Positions 1 to 10,167 of a stretch of 35,762 nucleotides of DNA are shown in pieces (position 1 is the first letter of the stretch; the number at the start of each line of letters is the position of its first letter). Both the position numbers and the translations under genes were made by a program. The notes under the pieces are model-generated. The model had not been told where the DNA came from and searched no databases. It was given only the letters and a program-made list of their open reading frames with translations. The DNA comes from Vitrella brassicaformis (taxonomy: Eukaryota; Sar; Vitrellaceae), in NCBI GenBank assembly GCA_001179505.1, contig CDMY01000657.1:1-35762 (forward strand), given 5' to 3'.

Positions 1-49
1 TGTTCGAAGGTACCTACTGTACACACGCAGACCAGAGCAGAGCTGGGTG

Positions 50-74
50 GACAGACAGACAGACAGACAGACAG
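50..74. repeat. (GACA)n microsatellite
   Basis: A run of about six GACA units lies just left of the probable last exon at 131-213. The same tetranucleotide, as GACA or TGTC, recurs in introns and intergenic DNA across the window. Confidence 0.9.
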
Positions 75-130
75 TGCGGCCACAGCGAACATTCCTCTCT
101 GTCTGTCTCTGTGTGCGTGTCTGTGTCCAG

Positions 131-213
131 GCGAAGACCCCGACAGTGGAATACATGTCCATTTGCCGAACGTCGAGAAGGCCAAAATCGCACACCAAGT
201 CACCTCCATGTGA
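131..213 (+). CDS. Last exon of an unidentified gene (partial, 3' end only)
   Basis: The sequence before 131 is a pyrimidine- and GT-rich tract ending in a good acceptor (GTGTCCAG). After it, one frame reads 26 codons to a TGA at 211-213, with two bases belonging to a codon split by the intron. The peptide contains EDPDSGIHVHLPNVEKAKI and ends HQVTSM. It is hydrophilic and looks like real coding sequence. The rest of the gene lies left of the window, so family and function cannot be stated. It would converge on the protoporphyrinogen oxidase gene, whose stop is at 539. Confidence 0.5.
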
Positions 214-538
214 GTGAGTCAACACACAACCGACCGGTGCGTGAGTGAGGAAAGGACTGACTGACTGACAAACGATGGATGCATGGCTTACACAAACTAA
301 CGGGTGCGTGGATGGGTGCGTGCCAATGGAATGGGTAATGGCGGCCAACCTGCGGCCAACACATGCATTGCACAGAGGGGCACAAAATGAACCAACCAAT
401 GCATCGATAGATGTATACGGTGGACACGTGCATGCTGAGTGAAAAATTAGTCAGTCAAGTCAATCATCCGGCCACTTGACGAACACAGAGAAACACGCAG
501 AGCTTAAATTCATTGCCCGACTTCATCCATAACACGCA
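214..538. other. Intergenic region between two converging 3' ends
   Basis: These 325 bp lie between the stop at 213 and the stop of the minus-strand gene at 539. They contain short GACT/GTGA/TGCA-rich repeats and no supportable reading frame. Presumably they hold both 3' untranslated regions. Confidence 0.6.
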
Positions 539-2759
539 TCAAGCGAGAACGGTCCTCAAGGCTGCCTGTCGCTCTGCCTCCCTATCTATCGCCTCCCCTT
601 CCCTCTCCCCCGCAGCCGGCCCACTTGACCCACTACTACTCTCAATGAAAGCGATCATCTCGTCAGCGGTGGTTTGTCCATACTCAACACAGTCGCCGAT
701 GGCCACGCCACACTTGAAGTTGCCACCTGCGATAGGCAATCACACACACGGTGAGCGTGTGAGTGGGTTACTGGTGCTTCATCTCTCGTTTGTTCTTCAA
801 TCACTCACCGACGAAGAGCCCCGGCACTTGGGCGATCCCCTCTTCGGCCTCGGCGAGCAGCTCCAGGTGGCCCTTCTCGAATTGCGGGATGGCGCGGGGC
901 CACACCTTGACGCCCAGCACTCGCGGCGGAGGCGCGTCATCCTTCAACAGAATCCTCTTGATGTCTTGATGCACCTACAACCACACACACACAGATGTAT
1001 GGGGAGACAGGTGCAACGTGTCTGTCTGTTGCATCGTGACCTGTTCGGCGATTTGTTTGGGTGTGAGTTTGTTGATGTCTTCGTCTTGCCGCCCGCCGAT
1101 GTACGAGTTGGTGAGCTCCATGCCATCGGGGCTCCTGTAGGGGAAGAGGCTGCTCGTCCATATCGTGCCCAGCGTCCGGATCTTGTTCGCCCTCGGGATG
1201 AGGTGGCCGAACCCGTAGAACCGCCGCCGCATCGACGATGATGGGTACGCAAGAGCCACTGCAGCCACCGGCGGGTAGGCGATCTCCTCATACCGCTCCA
1301 CTTGTGGCACCATGTCCTTCAGCAGCCTGAGCATGAGATACATATCCAAAGGAGAGGGAATGTCTGTCTGCTCACGGACGGATGCTTTCGAGACTCTGTG
1401 ACTCGTCAGCTCACTTGGCTGTGGCTGCTGCAGGTGTGGTGACAGCGAGGGCCTTGGCGTTGACGATCCTTGTGCCGAAAGGGGTGTTGAAGATGGCCCG
1501 GAAGCCGCCGTCGGGCAGCCTCTCTATCTTGTCAACAGTCCAGCTGGTGCGGACCCTCTGAGGGCCCATCCTCTTCTCAACCGCCTCACAGAGCATCTTC
1601 AGTCCCTGATGTATGACGGAGAGGCGACACTTCGGGCTGTACACAAGTGCTGCTGCGCACATGATACGACTTACGTCTCGGAAAGAGCCCAGTTGTCCCG
1701 GTTTGACCTCCGGAAGATCTGCGTCGGGGGGATTCTCCTTTCTCTCCTGTGCCCGCTGCCTGAGCCGCAGGATGGCTCCATCAAGAAGACCCGGGCCACC
1801 CATCTCCTGCAGATTGTAGATCCTCTTCAGAGCAGCCCTGACACGTACCCGCACGAGCCACAAGGAGATGAGAGCCGACAGGCGTGCGAGTCCATGCACT
1901 TGTCACCTCATTGACAGGTTTGTGGGGTCGCCCGCGTACACTCCCGACACGAACGGGTCGATGAGCTTCATGAACGCCTCCTCACCCAAATGACGCGACA
2001 CAAACTCCCTTATGGACTCCTCCCTACACAGCGCACACCAGGTAAGTAATGTTTCGTTCTCTCTCATGTGCCCGTCCTCCCATGCGTGTTGACTCACTCT
2101 GTCGGTTTCGGAGGTACGAATCCCAGTGCACCGAGGCCAGCCCGGATCTTGCCGGGCCAAGAGAGAAGATTAAATGTGGGCAGGTCACCCAGACCGCCGG
2201 GGAGCTTGTACAGCTCCTCCTCCCAAAACACCCACCGTGGCTGCGAGCCATCTGCACACACGCACAGGACAGGCAGGACCCATTCAAAGTGCATTCAGTC
2301 GTGAGCACCCGTCTGGCTGCTTGCAGTGGTTGGCTGACCGGCGAGTACGAGTTGGTCTTTCAAGCCGACATCGGTAGCGAGTCGGAGGATGGCATCGTTG
2401 GGCTGGAAGGTGTTGGGTCCCTCCTCCCATATGAACTTGCCATCCGTCCTCGAGATGATGTTGCCGCCCACCTTGTCACGCGCCTCAGTCACCAGCACAT
2501 CTGCTCCCTTCTTGAACAGACTCCACCCCAGGCTGCACCCAGTCAGCCCGCCTCCAACCACCAACACGTCGGTTTGCTCCTCGCCGTTACCGCCGATGCT
2601 GCTGATCAGTGACTTGAATCTGTCCACTCCGTCCCATGCTGCTCTCACAGATGTCCGAGGCGGCCTCTGTGGCCGGCTATGCGTTGGCAAGATGAATGCT
2701 GCCTTGCCAGCGGCAGCGGCGATCTCCAGTACTGCAACCAGCAACACAGAGATCCGCAT
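539..2759 (-). CDS. PPOX: Protoporphyrinogen IX oxidase, plastid-type, with bipartite leader
   Basis: This FAD enzyme oxidises protoporphyrinogen IX to protoporphyrin IX, the last step shared by heme and chlorophyll synthesis. Eight exons join in phase: 2759-2339, 2251-2098, 2023-1907, 1837-1675, 1605-1415, 1326-1041, 974-809 and 726-539, giving 561 residues, a normal family length. The FAD-binding motif VGGGLTG is at residues 68-74, followed by [10 protein letters not shown] (91-100) and EEGPNTFQP. Plant-type motifs continue through later exons: [35 protein letters not shown] and [14 protein letters not shown] 2759 is the first in-frame Met. It opens a hydrophobic signal peptide ([20 protein letters not shown]) followed by AFILP and a basic, Ser/Pro-rich stretch, which points to a complex plastid. 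The gene diverges from the METTL6 gene. Confidence 0.95.
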
Positions 2760-3268
2760 CTTCTGGCGAGAGAGCGGTTTCACGGAATGTCCTAAGCGGC
2801 CTGACGGCCAAGTCCCATGTCTTTCACGCACAATCAAACGACGACACGCAACAGGAATCACCCACGCACGCTCCACATGCACAGAGGAACCCAAGGAACA
2901 CACTCACGAGGCCTCCAGACCGACACCCACGGCCGGCCGCTGAATACGAGTCGTTTGCTGGACTAAGTCGTAGATCTGGCCGAGTCGCTCCTGAGATGCG
3001 CCACCCCGGGCCTCCCCCACGCCGCAGAGCCGTCCCCCCTCGGCGCCGGAAGCTCCATCCGCTAGATACGGGTCAGTTGCAGGATGGGAACCCCTCGACT
3101 CCGCTCGAAAGACGACTCCGTTCGGGTGCGCGTCGTCGGCGGATCCCTGCCGCGCCTCGACTCGAGGACGGGCAGGAAGAAGTGACATCGTCACTTCATC
3201 GCCAAGTAGCGTGGATCGGGTTGAATCTTCTGGCGATGAGTGCGAGCTTCAGTTCCGTGCGGTGAGGA
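2760..3268. promoter_or_regulatory. Divergent promoter region, PPOX / METTL6
   Basis: These 509 bp separate the two divergent start codons and must hold both promoters and 5' leaders. No TATA-like element stands out. The part around 2990-3190 is GC-rich and stays open in more than one frame, but no ATG-initiated product is recognisable. Confidence 0.5.
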
Positions 3269-5139
3269 ATGGCGGAGGAAGAACCTCATTTCGATGATGC
3301 AGGACCGGTGGGAAGCATCGGCTTCAAGGCAGACAATGGTAGATCTCGGAAGATCTCGACGCATCTGACTGTGTGTGGCGTGTCTGTCTGTCTGTCTGTC
3401 TGCAGTTTCTCCGTATGTGTTGACGAAAGCATCTCAGAGAGAAGCCCAGAGCATCCTCGATGGGGACAACAAGCCAGTGTCCGAGCTCCACAAAGGTTTT
3501 TTGCCTGCTGTTTCAGCAGCGACTTGTACGCCACGGAATGCTTTGCAATTTCCTTCAGACAAGTACGAGCGTGAAGCGGGGCGGAACTGGGACATCTTCT
3601 ACAAGAGAAACACCACCAACGCATTCAAAGACAGGTGGGCTAGCGAAGTGCTACACACGATGTAACTGTGTGCCATTGTGTTTGCCGCCCTGTATCGGTC
3701 TGGCAGGCACTATTTGTCCAAGGAGTTCACCGAGCTCAGCGCCCACAGCTGCCGGGCGGGGAGGGAGGCCAGGACACTCGCACAGCGGGAAGCTGATGAT
3801 GGCGACACAACCAGCTCGGATGCCCAGAGCGACTGCCGGCCTGTACTGGTTGATTTCGGCTGTGGAGTGGGCAACGCCGTAGTGCCGCTGCTGATCAGTA
3901 GATTGACAAGCTGATCAGACCGCCTGTGATGCATGTGGCTGCGCCTCCTGTTCGTATGGTGTCTTTGTCCAGAGAATCCCCACTTGCGGGCCATCGGGTT
4001 CGACATCTCCAAACGAGCTATTGATTTCCTCAATGTGAGCGAAAGGTTTCAACGACGTGGCTGTGCACGAGTCATCATCAGCCAGCCATTCTCTCCTTCA
4101 TCAGAACAAGTGGCGGAGAGTGCTGGCCAACAGGGGGAGGACGGTCAACCTGAAGGACCTGAATGCAGACAGTGAAGAAACAACCGGTCCGCCCGGTGAG
4201 CAGTCTGCCGCGGCCCCCGAGCCGCCCTCTCCTCTCCAGCCGTCCCAGCCCACCTCCTCAGACGATGAGGAAATGGCAGCGGCACAAGGACAGCAGGATA
4301 GGAACATTGAGTCCATCCCGATGGAGGTTGGCGAGCTGGTGCATGGGTTTGTGCATGACATCACCAAGGCAAGCGAGACGAGGCAGCCAGGATGCATGCA
4401 TATGTGATGGATGCTGGCTGAAGCGGGGTGTGTCGTGTCCTTGGTTCTATTTGCTGTCCGTCAGGGTGATCCTCCCGAGGATGTGTGCCCCAGCGGCTCA
4501 GCCGACTTTGCCCTCCTGCTGTTTGTCCTCTCGGCTTTGGCCCCTGCGCACTTCAGAGATGTGGCGCAAAGAATCAGCAGAGTACGTCAGCCACGAAGAT
4601 GGTCTCTGTGTTCCTGTCTGTCTGATTGCCCTTTCTGTCGGCTCATTTGTGTATGTGTGCAGGTGTTGCGTCCCGGCGGCGTGTTGATGCTGCGCGACTA
4701 CGGTCGTTACGATATGGCTCAGCTGCGGTTTGCGGCGCAGAGGAAGTGCAAGATCGAAGAGAACTTCTATGTCAGATGGGACGGCACACGCACCTACTAT
4801 TTCACTGTCGGTGAGTGAGACTTCGACAGGCACAGGACTTAGTCATGGGTCTGGTTTATCTGTCTTGTCTGCCTGTCTGGTGCAGAGGAGCTGCGTGAGA
4901 TCTTCTGTGGCTGCGGCCTCGTCGAGCTTGAAAACCGGTGGGAGCAAAAGCGACACCCCACAGCAAACTGGCTATCGGTCCATGCGTTGTCGTGGGGCTT
5001 ATGTATGTGTGGTGATGCGATCAGGTATCACATGCGTGAGATCGTCAACCGCAAGACGGAGCAGCGGATGCGGCGCATATGGATACAGGCCAAGTTTGAG
5101 AAGCCCTCACACGCACCAGCAGCAGCGGAGGAGACATAG
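3269..5139 (+). CDS. METTL6: tRNA N3-methylcytidine methyltransferase, METTL6 type
   Basis: A class I SAM-dependent methyltransferase; the METTL6 subfamily makes 3-methylcytidine at position 32 of serine tRNAs. Ten exons join in phase: 3269-3338, 3406-3495, 3559-3634, 3707-3897, 3973-4034, 4105-4368, 4465-4581, 4663-4810, 4886-4937 and 5025-5139 (394 residues). The family signature NWDIFYKRNTTNAFKDR is in exon 3. SAM motif I is VDFGCGVGN (127-135). Later motifs are FVLSALAP, VLRPGGVLMLRDYGRYD, ENFYVRWDGTRTYYF and RIWIQAKFEKP. METTL6 proteins are usually near 280-300 residues. The extra length here is mainly an acidic, Pro/Ser-rich insertion in exon 6, between the SAM-binding fold and the HDITK strand, plus a shorter one in exon 4. 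Intron 6 (4369-4464) starts with GC instead of GT. The last intron (4938-5024) is also open in frame, but splicing it out restores the family alignment. Confidence 0.94.
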
Positions 5140-5461
5140 ACCAACCAGTGTGAGAGAGGGATGGCTGTGCGAGTACATCGATGTGGGTTGGATGTGTATA
5201 GGCGTTGCGTTGCCTACCTGGTGTGGGATGGTTGGTTGTAGGTAGAGACATACATGCATCATATGATGGGGGCGGTGCGGTGCGGTGCTTTCTTGGCTTG
5301 ATCGATTCAACAAGGCTAGATACATATACGCACTTACTTACAGGGGTCTCATCAATAAATAATGCATGGATGGATGGATGAAGACAACAACACAGAAACA
5401 TTCGCGCAAAGGCCATACATGAAACACACCAACGTGAGCGTCTGCTCGGTCCCTCACTCAC
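5140..5461. other. Intergenic region between converging 3' ends
   Basis: These 322 bp lie between the METTL6 stop (5139) and the stop of the triple YjbQ gene (5462). They contain ATGG and GCGGT short repeats and no plausible coding exon. Confidence 0.6.
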
Positions 5462-7468
5462 TCAGGCTTGTCCAATGAGGGTGATTACAATGGATCTGTT
5501 GTGTCCCCCGCCCCAGCCGCCAGTGTTCCTGTGTTCACACAGGTAAACCTGAACACACACACACCGACACAGCCCCACGTCACCTTTTTTTACATACACA
5601 CATCCGCCATCACACCTCGTTGCCACCGATGTTGATGTCGCCGTCCGCAACCGGCAGCATGCAGCCAGCAGTGAACAAAGTGCTCTTGACGTGACCTGCA
5701 GGCAGACAGGCAGCCACAAGCACATTAATGCAGACGCCGTCCTGGCTGGAGGAAAGGGCCGACTCACTGAATGTCTGTCTGACCTGTCATGTCATCGGGT
5801 CCCTCGAGCGTGTGTTGAAAGAACTCATGATGCCATTTCTCAGGCACGATGTGGTTGAGGGCCTTCTCGAGCAGTCGGCCCGTCTGCACCGCATCGATGC
5901 CGTCATTGAACGTCAAACTCGCAGACGTGTGCTGACCGATGCAACGAAATGACCGACAAACAGGCAGACAGGTAAGTAAGATGCGCGTGCTGCCCCCTTC
6001 CCCAGCCCCCTCTGGTAGGTCCCTTCTCTCTCACCTTGATAAACACATGGACGACGCCCACGGTACATTTCCTGAGTTGGTCATCGATCGCGGCCCGAAC
6101 CTTGTCGGTGATGGCGTGGCAGCCCCTTGACGGTGCAGTCACTCTGATGGTCTTCTGGACAGCGACGGCCGACGAGGGCAGCCGCGTCACGGTGATACTG
6201 CGGGAGCGGTCGTCGTGGTCGTGTGGGCTGGCATGTTCATTCAGGTAGACGCCCTGCCAGGTGCCGAGCTGTGGGCTGCCTCGGCTGTCGTAGGGCACCG
6301 TGATGCTTGGACCAACTGGATGGATGGATGGATGGATGGAACACACAACACACGCAGAGAGGATGGCCGCGTGTGCGTGCTGATGCCCTCGCTCCCCTCC
6401 CCTCACCCAGTGTGGACTTGATGTTTGCGTGTCGGGTGCTGTCGCCCTTCTTCTCAGGCACGAGTCGATTGAAGGCCGCCTCCAAGTCAGTCCTGAACAA
6501 ACAGACAGACAACAGGCAACAACAGATCAAATCACATGCACACCCATACATACATTCCATGACTGACTGCATACCTTACCTGACGTCGGCATCGGCGTTC
6601 TCGTTGATGGTGAGAGAGCACCCGCTGTGCTTGGCGCACACGTTCATCAGACCAAAATCCCCGCCACTCGAGTCACTCAAATGCGTCACCTGCACCCCAA
6701 CACATCACATGCATGACACACATACAGCCAATTAGTCGGCCTCCACCTCCTACTGCACTTAACTAACTTACTGACCTTGCGAGTGATGATGTGGCATCCG
6801 CGAGATGGTGCAGGCAGTGACGTGGCTTTCGAGTCAACCCCAGGCACAAGCGTCGCGACGATGGTCCGCTGTCCCGACACCTTGCTGTTGTTGTCCACCA
6901 AATAAACCTCCTGTGACGCCGCCAGATCTATCGCACCGTCCCGCACTGGGACGGCAAGAGACTTCCCAAGGACGCTCGCCCTGACGATGGCCTCCTCCCT
7001 GTTGTTGCCCAGGCCTTGTGTCAGCCGGCTGAGGGCCGTTTCAACTGCTGAGGGCCCGCCATCCATACCACCAATGACCCCGAGGGAGAGGCCAGGCTCA
7101 ATCGCGCAGAGCGAGAGTAGGCCAGCTGGCACCTTGTGCAGCGGCACCTCCTTCTGCAGGATGTCAGACAGCGCCACAGCGTTGCCCTGCGCCGAGTCGA
7201 TGGTCAGCGGCTTCTGCACAAGCTGTCCTGGCTTCATCTTGATCTGTGGCAGCTCGATCTCGGATGCGAATGCTTGTGGTGCAGCGGCGCAGAAGAGGGG
7301 TCGGCGGCAGTGTGCGGGGGTCTTGTCAACGAGACGACTAAAAGGGACGGACCGCCTGTTGTTGTTGAATGTCGTCGTCTTGTCGAGGAAGTTTGGGAAA
7401 GCAGATGCACTCAACGAGGCCACGGAAACAGAGATTCCAATACCAAAAACAGCAGATCCGACCCGCAT
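5462..7468 (-). CDS. Plastid-targeted protein with three tandem UPF0047/YjbQ domains
   Basis: Seven exons join in phase (7468-6776, 6689-6580, 6492-6407, 6315-6035, 5931-5784, 5695-5616, 5548-5462) to give 494 residues. Bacterial UPF0047/YjbQ proteins are one domain of about 140 residues; a thiamin-phosphate-synthase-like activity has been reported for some, but the physiological role is unsettled. Residues 1-24 are a signal peptide ending in ASAF (21-24), followed by a basic Ser/Thr-rich stretch: a textbook complex-plastid leader. Domain 1 (about 84-208) keeps the fold pattern (VRASVLGKSLAVPVRDG) but lacks the family His and GTWQ motifs. Domain 2 (about 210-345) has KHSGCSLTINENADADV and GTWQGVYLNEH. 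Domain 3 (about 346-494) has HTSASLTFNDG, EGPDDMTGHVKSTL and VYLCEHRNTGG, with GGNE in place of GTWQ. The three fused copies and their complementary losses are unusual. The substrate is unknown. Confidence 0.92.
6319..6340. repeat. (GGAT)n microsatellite in an intron
   Basis: About five GGAT units lie in intron 3 of the triple YjbQ gene, immediately upstream of the acceptor on the minus strand. Confidence 0.85.
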
Positions 7469-7551
7469 TGCATCCCGCGATCCTTTGTCGTTCGTTACAC
7501 GGCACCGAAGCCACCGGCCTGTTTGTTGTTTCTCAGATGCAAGTGCAGGTG
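7469..7551. promoter_or_regulatory. Very short divergent promoter (83 bp)
   Basis: The ATG of the triple YjbQ gene (7468, minus) and the ATG of the coiled-coil gene (7552, plus) are separated by 83 bp. If the coiled-coil gene starts at the in-frame ATG 7537, only 68 bp remain. Both core promoters must lie here or overlap the coding sequences, unless one gene has an undetected leader exon. Confidence 0.55.
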
Positions 7552-10167
7552 ATGGCGGATTTGTGGTCAGCGTGGCGCACGAGCCACGAGCCCCAAAAGA
7601 GGCGCCATGAAGAGGACGTCAAGAGCCGTGCTCGCGGCCGCCAACACCCGTCTGCGGTGGAGGCGCACGAGGACAAGATGCGAAGACACAGCTCACATCC
7701 GCTGCTGCAGCCAAGACCGGCCACGGCCCAGCCAAGAAGACAGCAGTTCCACGAGGCCTTCCTATCACGGGCAACAGAGGGGCTTGCCGACGAGAATGGG
7801 GGCGGAGTCATGCTGCTGCACCAGCTTGGAGACAGTCGCCGCGCCGTCCACTCAGACGACCCAGGCGGGAAGACAACAGAAGATGCTGAGACGGCCAAGT
7901 GGCGGCAGCGGGATCTCAAGAACCTCGGGGCGGATAAGAGGCCGTGGACATCTCTGGGCAAGGGAGCGGCCCATCGGATTGGGATGGACCGTGCCATCAC
8001 GTCTCGAGCCACCTACAGACAGACGTGCATGGCCAATCTGACGGAAGAAGGAATGCGCGAGGAGCTGCAGAGGTGGGAGGCCGAGAAGACGAGGCTTCTG
8101 CAGGACCTCGATGCCGCCCGGGTGCTGGCCAAGCAGTGGGAGCGGCAGGCAGACGACCTCAAGCGAACCCTGACTGAGAAAGACGAGGAGATCTCGCAGT
8201 GGCGAGCCCATGTAACGGTGCTGAAGCGGCGTGTGCAGGGCCTATCTGACCGGCGGCTCGAGACAGAGAAATCGCTGCATGAGGTGGCGGTCCTCAAGCC
8301 TCTATTCAATGAGGTATCGAAGAAGGAAGAGACATATGAGCTAGCTGAGCGCTGGTGCATGTCTCTCTGTCTGTCTGTGTGTGGGCTCGGCTCTTGTATG
8401 TAAGCTGGCAACGGAGCTGAAGCTGCAAACACCTCAAGAAGTCATGAGTCGCATCGACGAATTGGAACGAAACCAATTCAACATGCTCCAGCAAATACAC
8501 AGGTTGGTCCGTTACAGACCGGGATGTAAGTTGCTTATTGTCTGGTTATGTTGCACCCTTTCGTTCCCCTCTCACCTTACCCCTTCAGCATGGATGAGGA
8601 GAAGGAGCAGGTAGAGGCGGCGCGTCAGGCCCTGCAGAAGCAGCACCGCAAGGCCACCGGCTACATGCAAGACAGACTCGTGGCGTCATACGAGGTCATT
8701 GAGAAGCAGCGGCAAGAGCTCGAGAGTGCCGAGGAGCGCGAGAGCGCCAAGTCTCTAAGGCATAAGGATCTACTGGAGCAGTATCTGAAGCTGAGTGACT
8801 ATTGCTGGTGGATGCTCTCTTTCTGGGCCAAGAAGGCGCAGTGGGGGCGAATCAAGAAGGAACCCTCCATCATACTGCAGGACCTCAAGTCGAATCTCAT
8901 CTACAAGTAATTAATGAGACATAGAGAAATCTGTGTATTCTGGCAGCCGCATGGATGCACGAATCCATGGGTGTTTGCGGATTGTGTCCCTTCTCGATAG
9001 GCACGGCTCCATTGCGGCGGCCTTCACAGCTTACAACATCCCCGTGATCGAATCGCTTCACAAGGATGACTTCGCGACGCAGCTGCAGAAGTTCAAAATC
9101 GGTGCCGCGGACGCCGGCAAGATTTTTGATTACTTGCCGGACAAACGGAAGGTGGACGAGACCTACTTCGCGCCCGTGGGTCCGATGACTGCCAGGCCAA
9201 TATTCACACGCACAGCAGCACCCGCGCCTGTAGAGGCAGCCCAGGCCACAGAAGGGCCAGGAGGAAAGGCCTCTCCCCCCAGCCCCCTCTCTTCGGCACG
9301 CCCCTCGTCTCAGAACAGTGCCAGGCCCATCTCGCCCTCCCAGCCGCATGCTCATGCCGGCAGCAAGCCTGCCTTGCCCCACTACCACCCGAGAGAGAAG
9401 ATCTTGGTGATAGCGATGAAGGACTTCCAGCGGCACTTGGAGGAGCTGTCTTTGCCTCGACCGCTGGAGGGCATCACAGCTGATGTGCTGCTGGAGAAGC
9501 CCCTGGACATTGCTGTGAGGGACTTCAGGCCCAACGCTTACGATCCCCTGGCAGCACTGCAGGCAGTCCATCAGCTGCTGACGGTGTCGGAGAGGTCACA
9601 GAACACACAGCAGCTGCAGGGTCGGTCAGGAAGGCAGACAGAGACAGACGCCAAATGGCCGGCCACTTTGCACGTGTCTGTCTGTCTGTTATATTTATGG
9701 GCATGTATGTATTCAGAGGTGATAGTGTACGCCAATTCTTTGTATCGCCACTTCTTCCCCAATGCCGACCTAGACAAACGCTTCAAGCCCACTGAGATCC
9801 TCAAGACGGTGGGAGAAGTGCTGAAGCGCAAGGAAATGCAGATCACTGCGGACCACAACAAGACCAGGGATGCCCAAGTCAAGACACACGAAGCCAACAA
9901 GGAGCTTGACAAGCTGCGGGGGGAGAACAGACAGCTCAAACAACAGGTGAAAATCTCGTGTCGTGTCTCTCCAGGAGTCGATCGATCGATCGCATACATG
10001 TCTCTCTGTCTGTGCGTCGTGCGTCTCTCTCTCTCTTCTGTGTGTGTGTGTGTGTGTGTGTGGTGTCTCTGTGTGTGTGTGTGCAGATTGACAAGTTGCA
10101 GCGTCAGCTGACGTCGCTGTTGGGCAAACAGCTGAGGGTGCAAAGGCAGATGGCAGAGTCACACTGA
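7552..10167 (+). CDS. Coiled-coil protein, function unknown
   Basis: Six exons (7552-8313, 8405-8502, 8589-8906, 9001-9620, 9717-9946, 10087-10167) give 702 residues; all phases agree. The N-terminal 160 residues are basic and low in predicted order. A strong heptad-like coiled coil covers about 163-260 (for example LKRTLTEKDEEISQWRAHV). Exon 3 continues helical (MDEEKEQVEAARQALQKQ) and then has an aromatic patch, YCWWMLSFWAKKAQW. Exon 4 contains HGSIAAAFTAYN and a Pro/Ser/Ala-rich linker. The C-terminus is again coiled coil. Nothing identifies the family; a cytoskeletal, basal-body or centriolar role would be a guess. Exon 1 could end elsewhere: the donor at 8314 is chosen because it keeps phase 0 with the acceptor at 8404. 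The start could also be ATG 7537, five codons upstream. Confidence 0.82.
10039..10083. repeat. (TG)n tract in the last intron of the coiled-coil gene
   Basis: Two TG runs, about 10039-10062 and 10070-10083, form most of the pyrimidine/GT tract ahead of the acceptor AG at 10085-10086. Confidence 0.9.

Noticed and set aside
2904-3194. Minus-strand frame of 96 codons upstream of PPOX
   Set aside because: It begins with GTG, has no recognisable domain and does not join PPOX by a phase-compatible splice. It lies in the divergent promoter.
4938-5024. Unspliced reading of the METTL6 3' end
   Set aside because: The segment is open in frame, but removing it joins VELENR to YHMREIVNRK as in other METTL6 proteins; retaining it breaks the family alignment.
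7369-7551. Upstream extension of the coiled-coil protein from 7369
   Set aside because: This overlaps, on the opposite strand, the signal-peptide exon of the YjbQ gene, whose coding evidence is strong.
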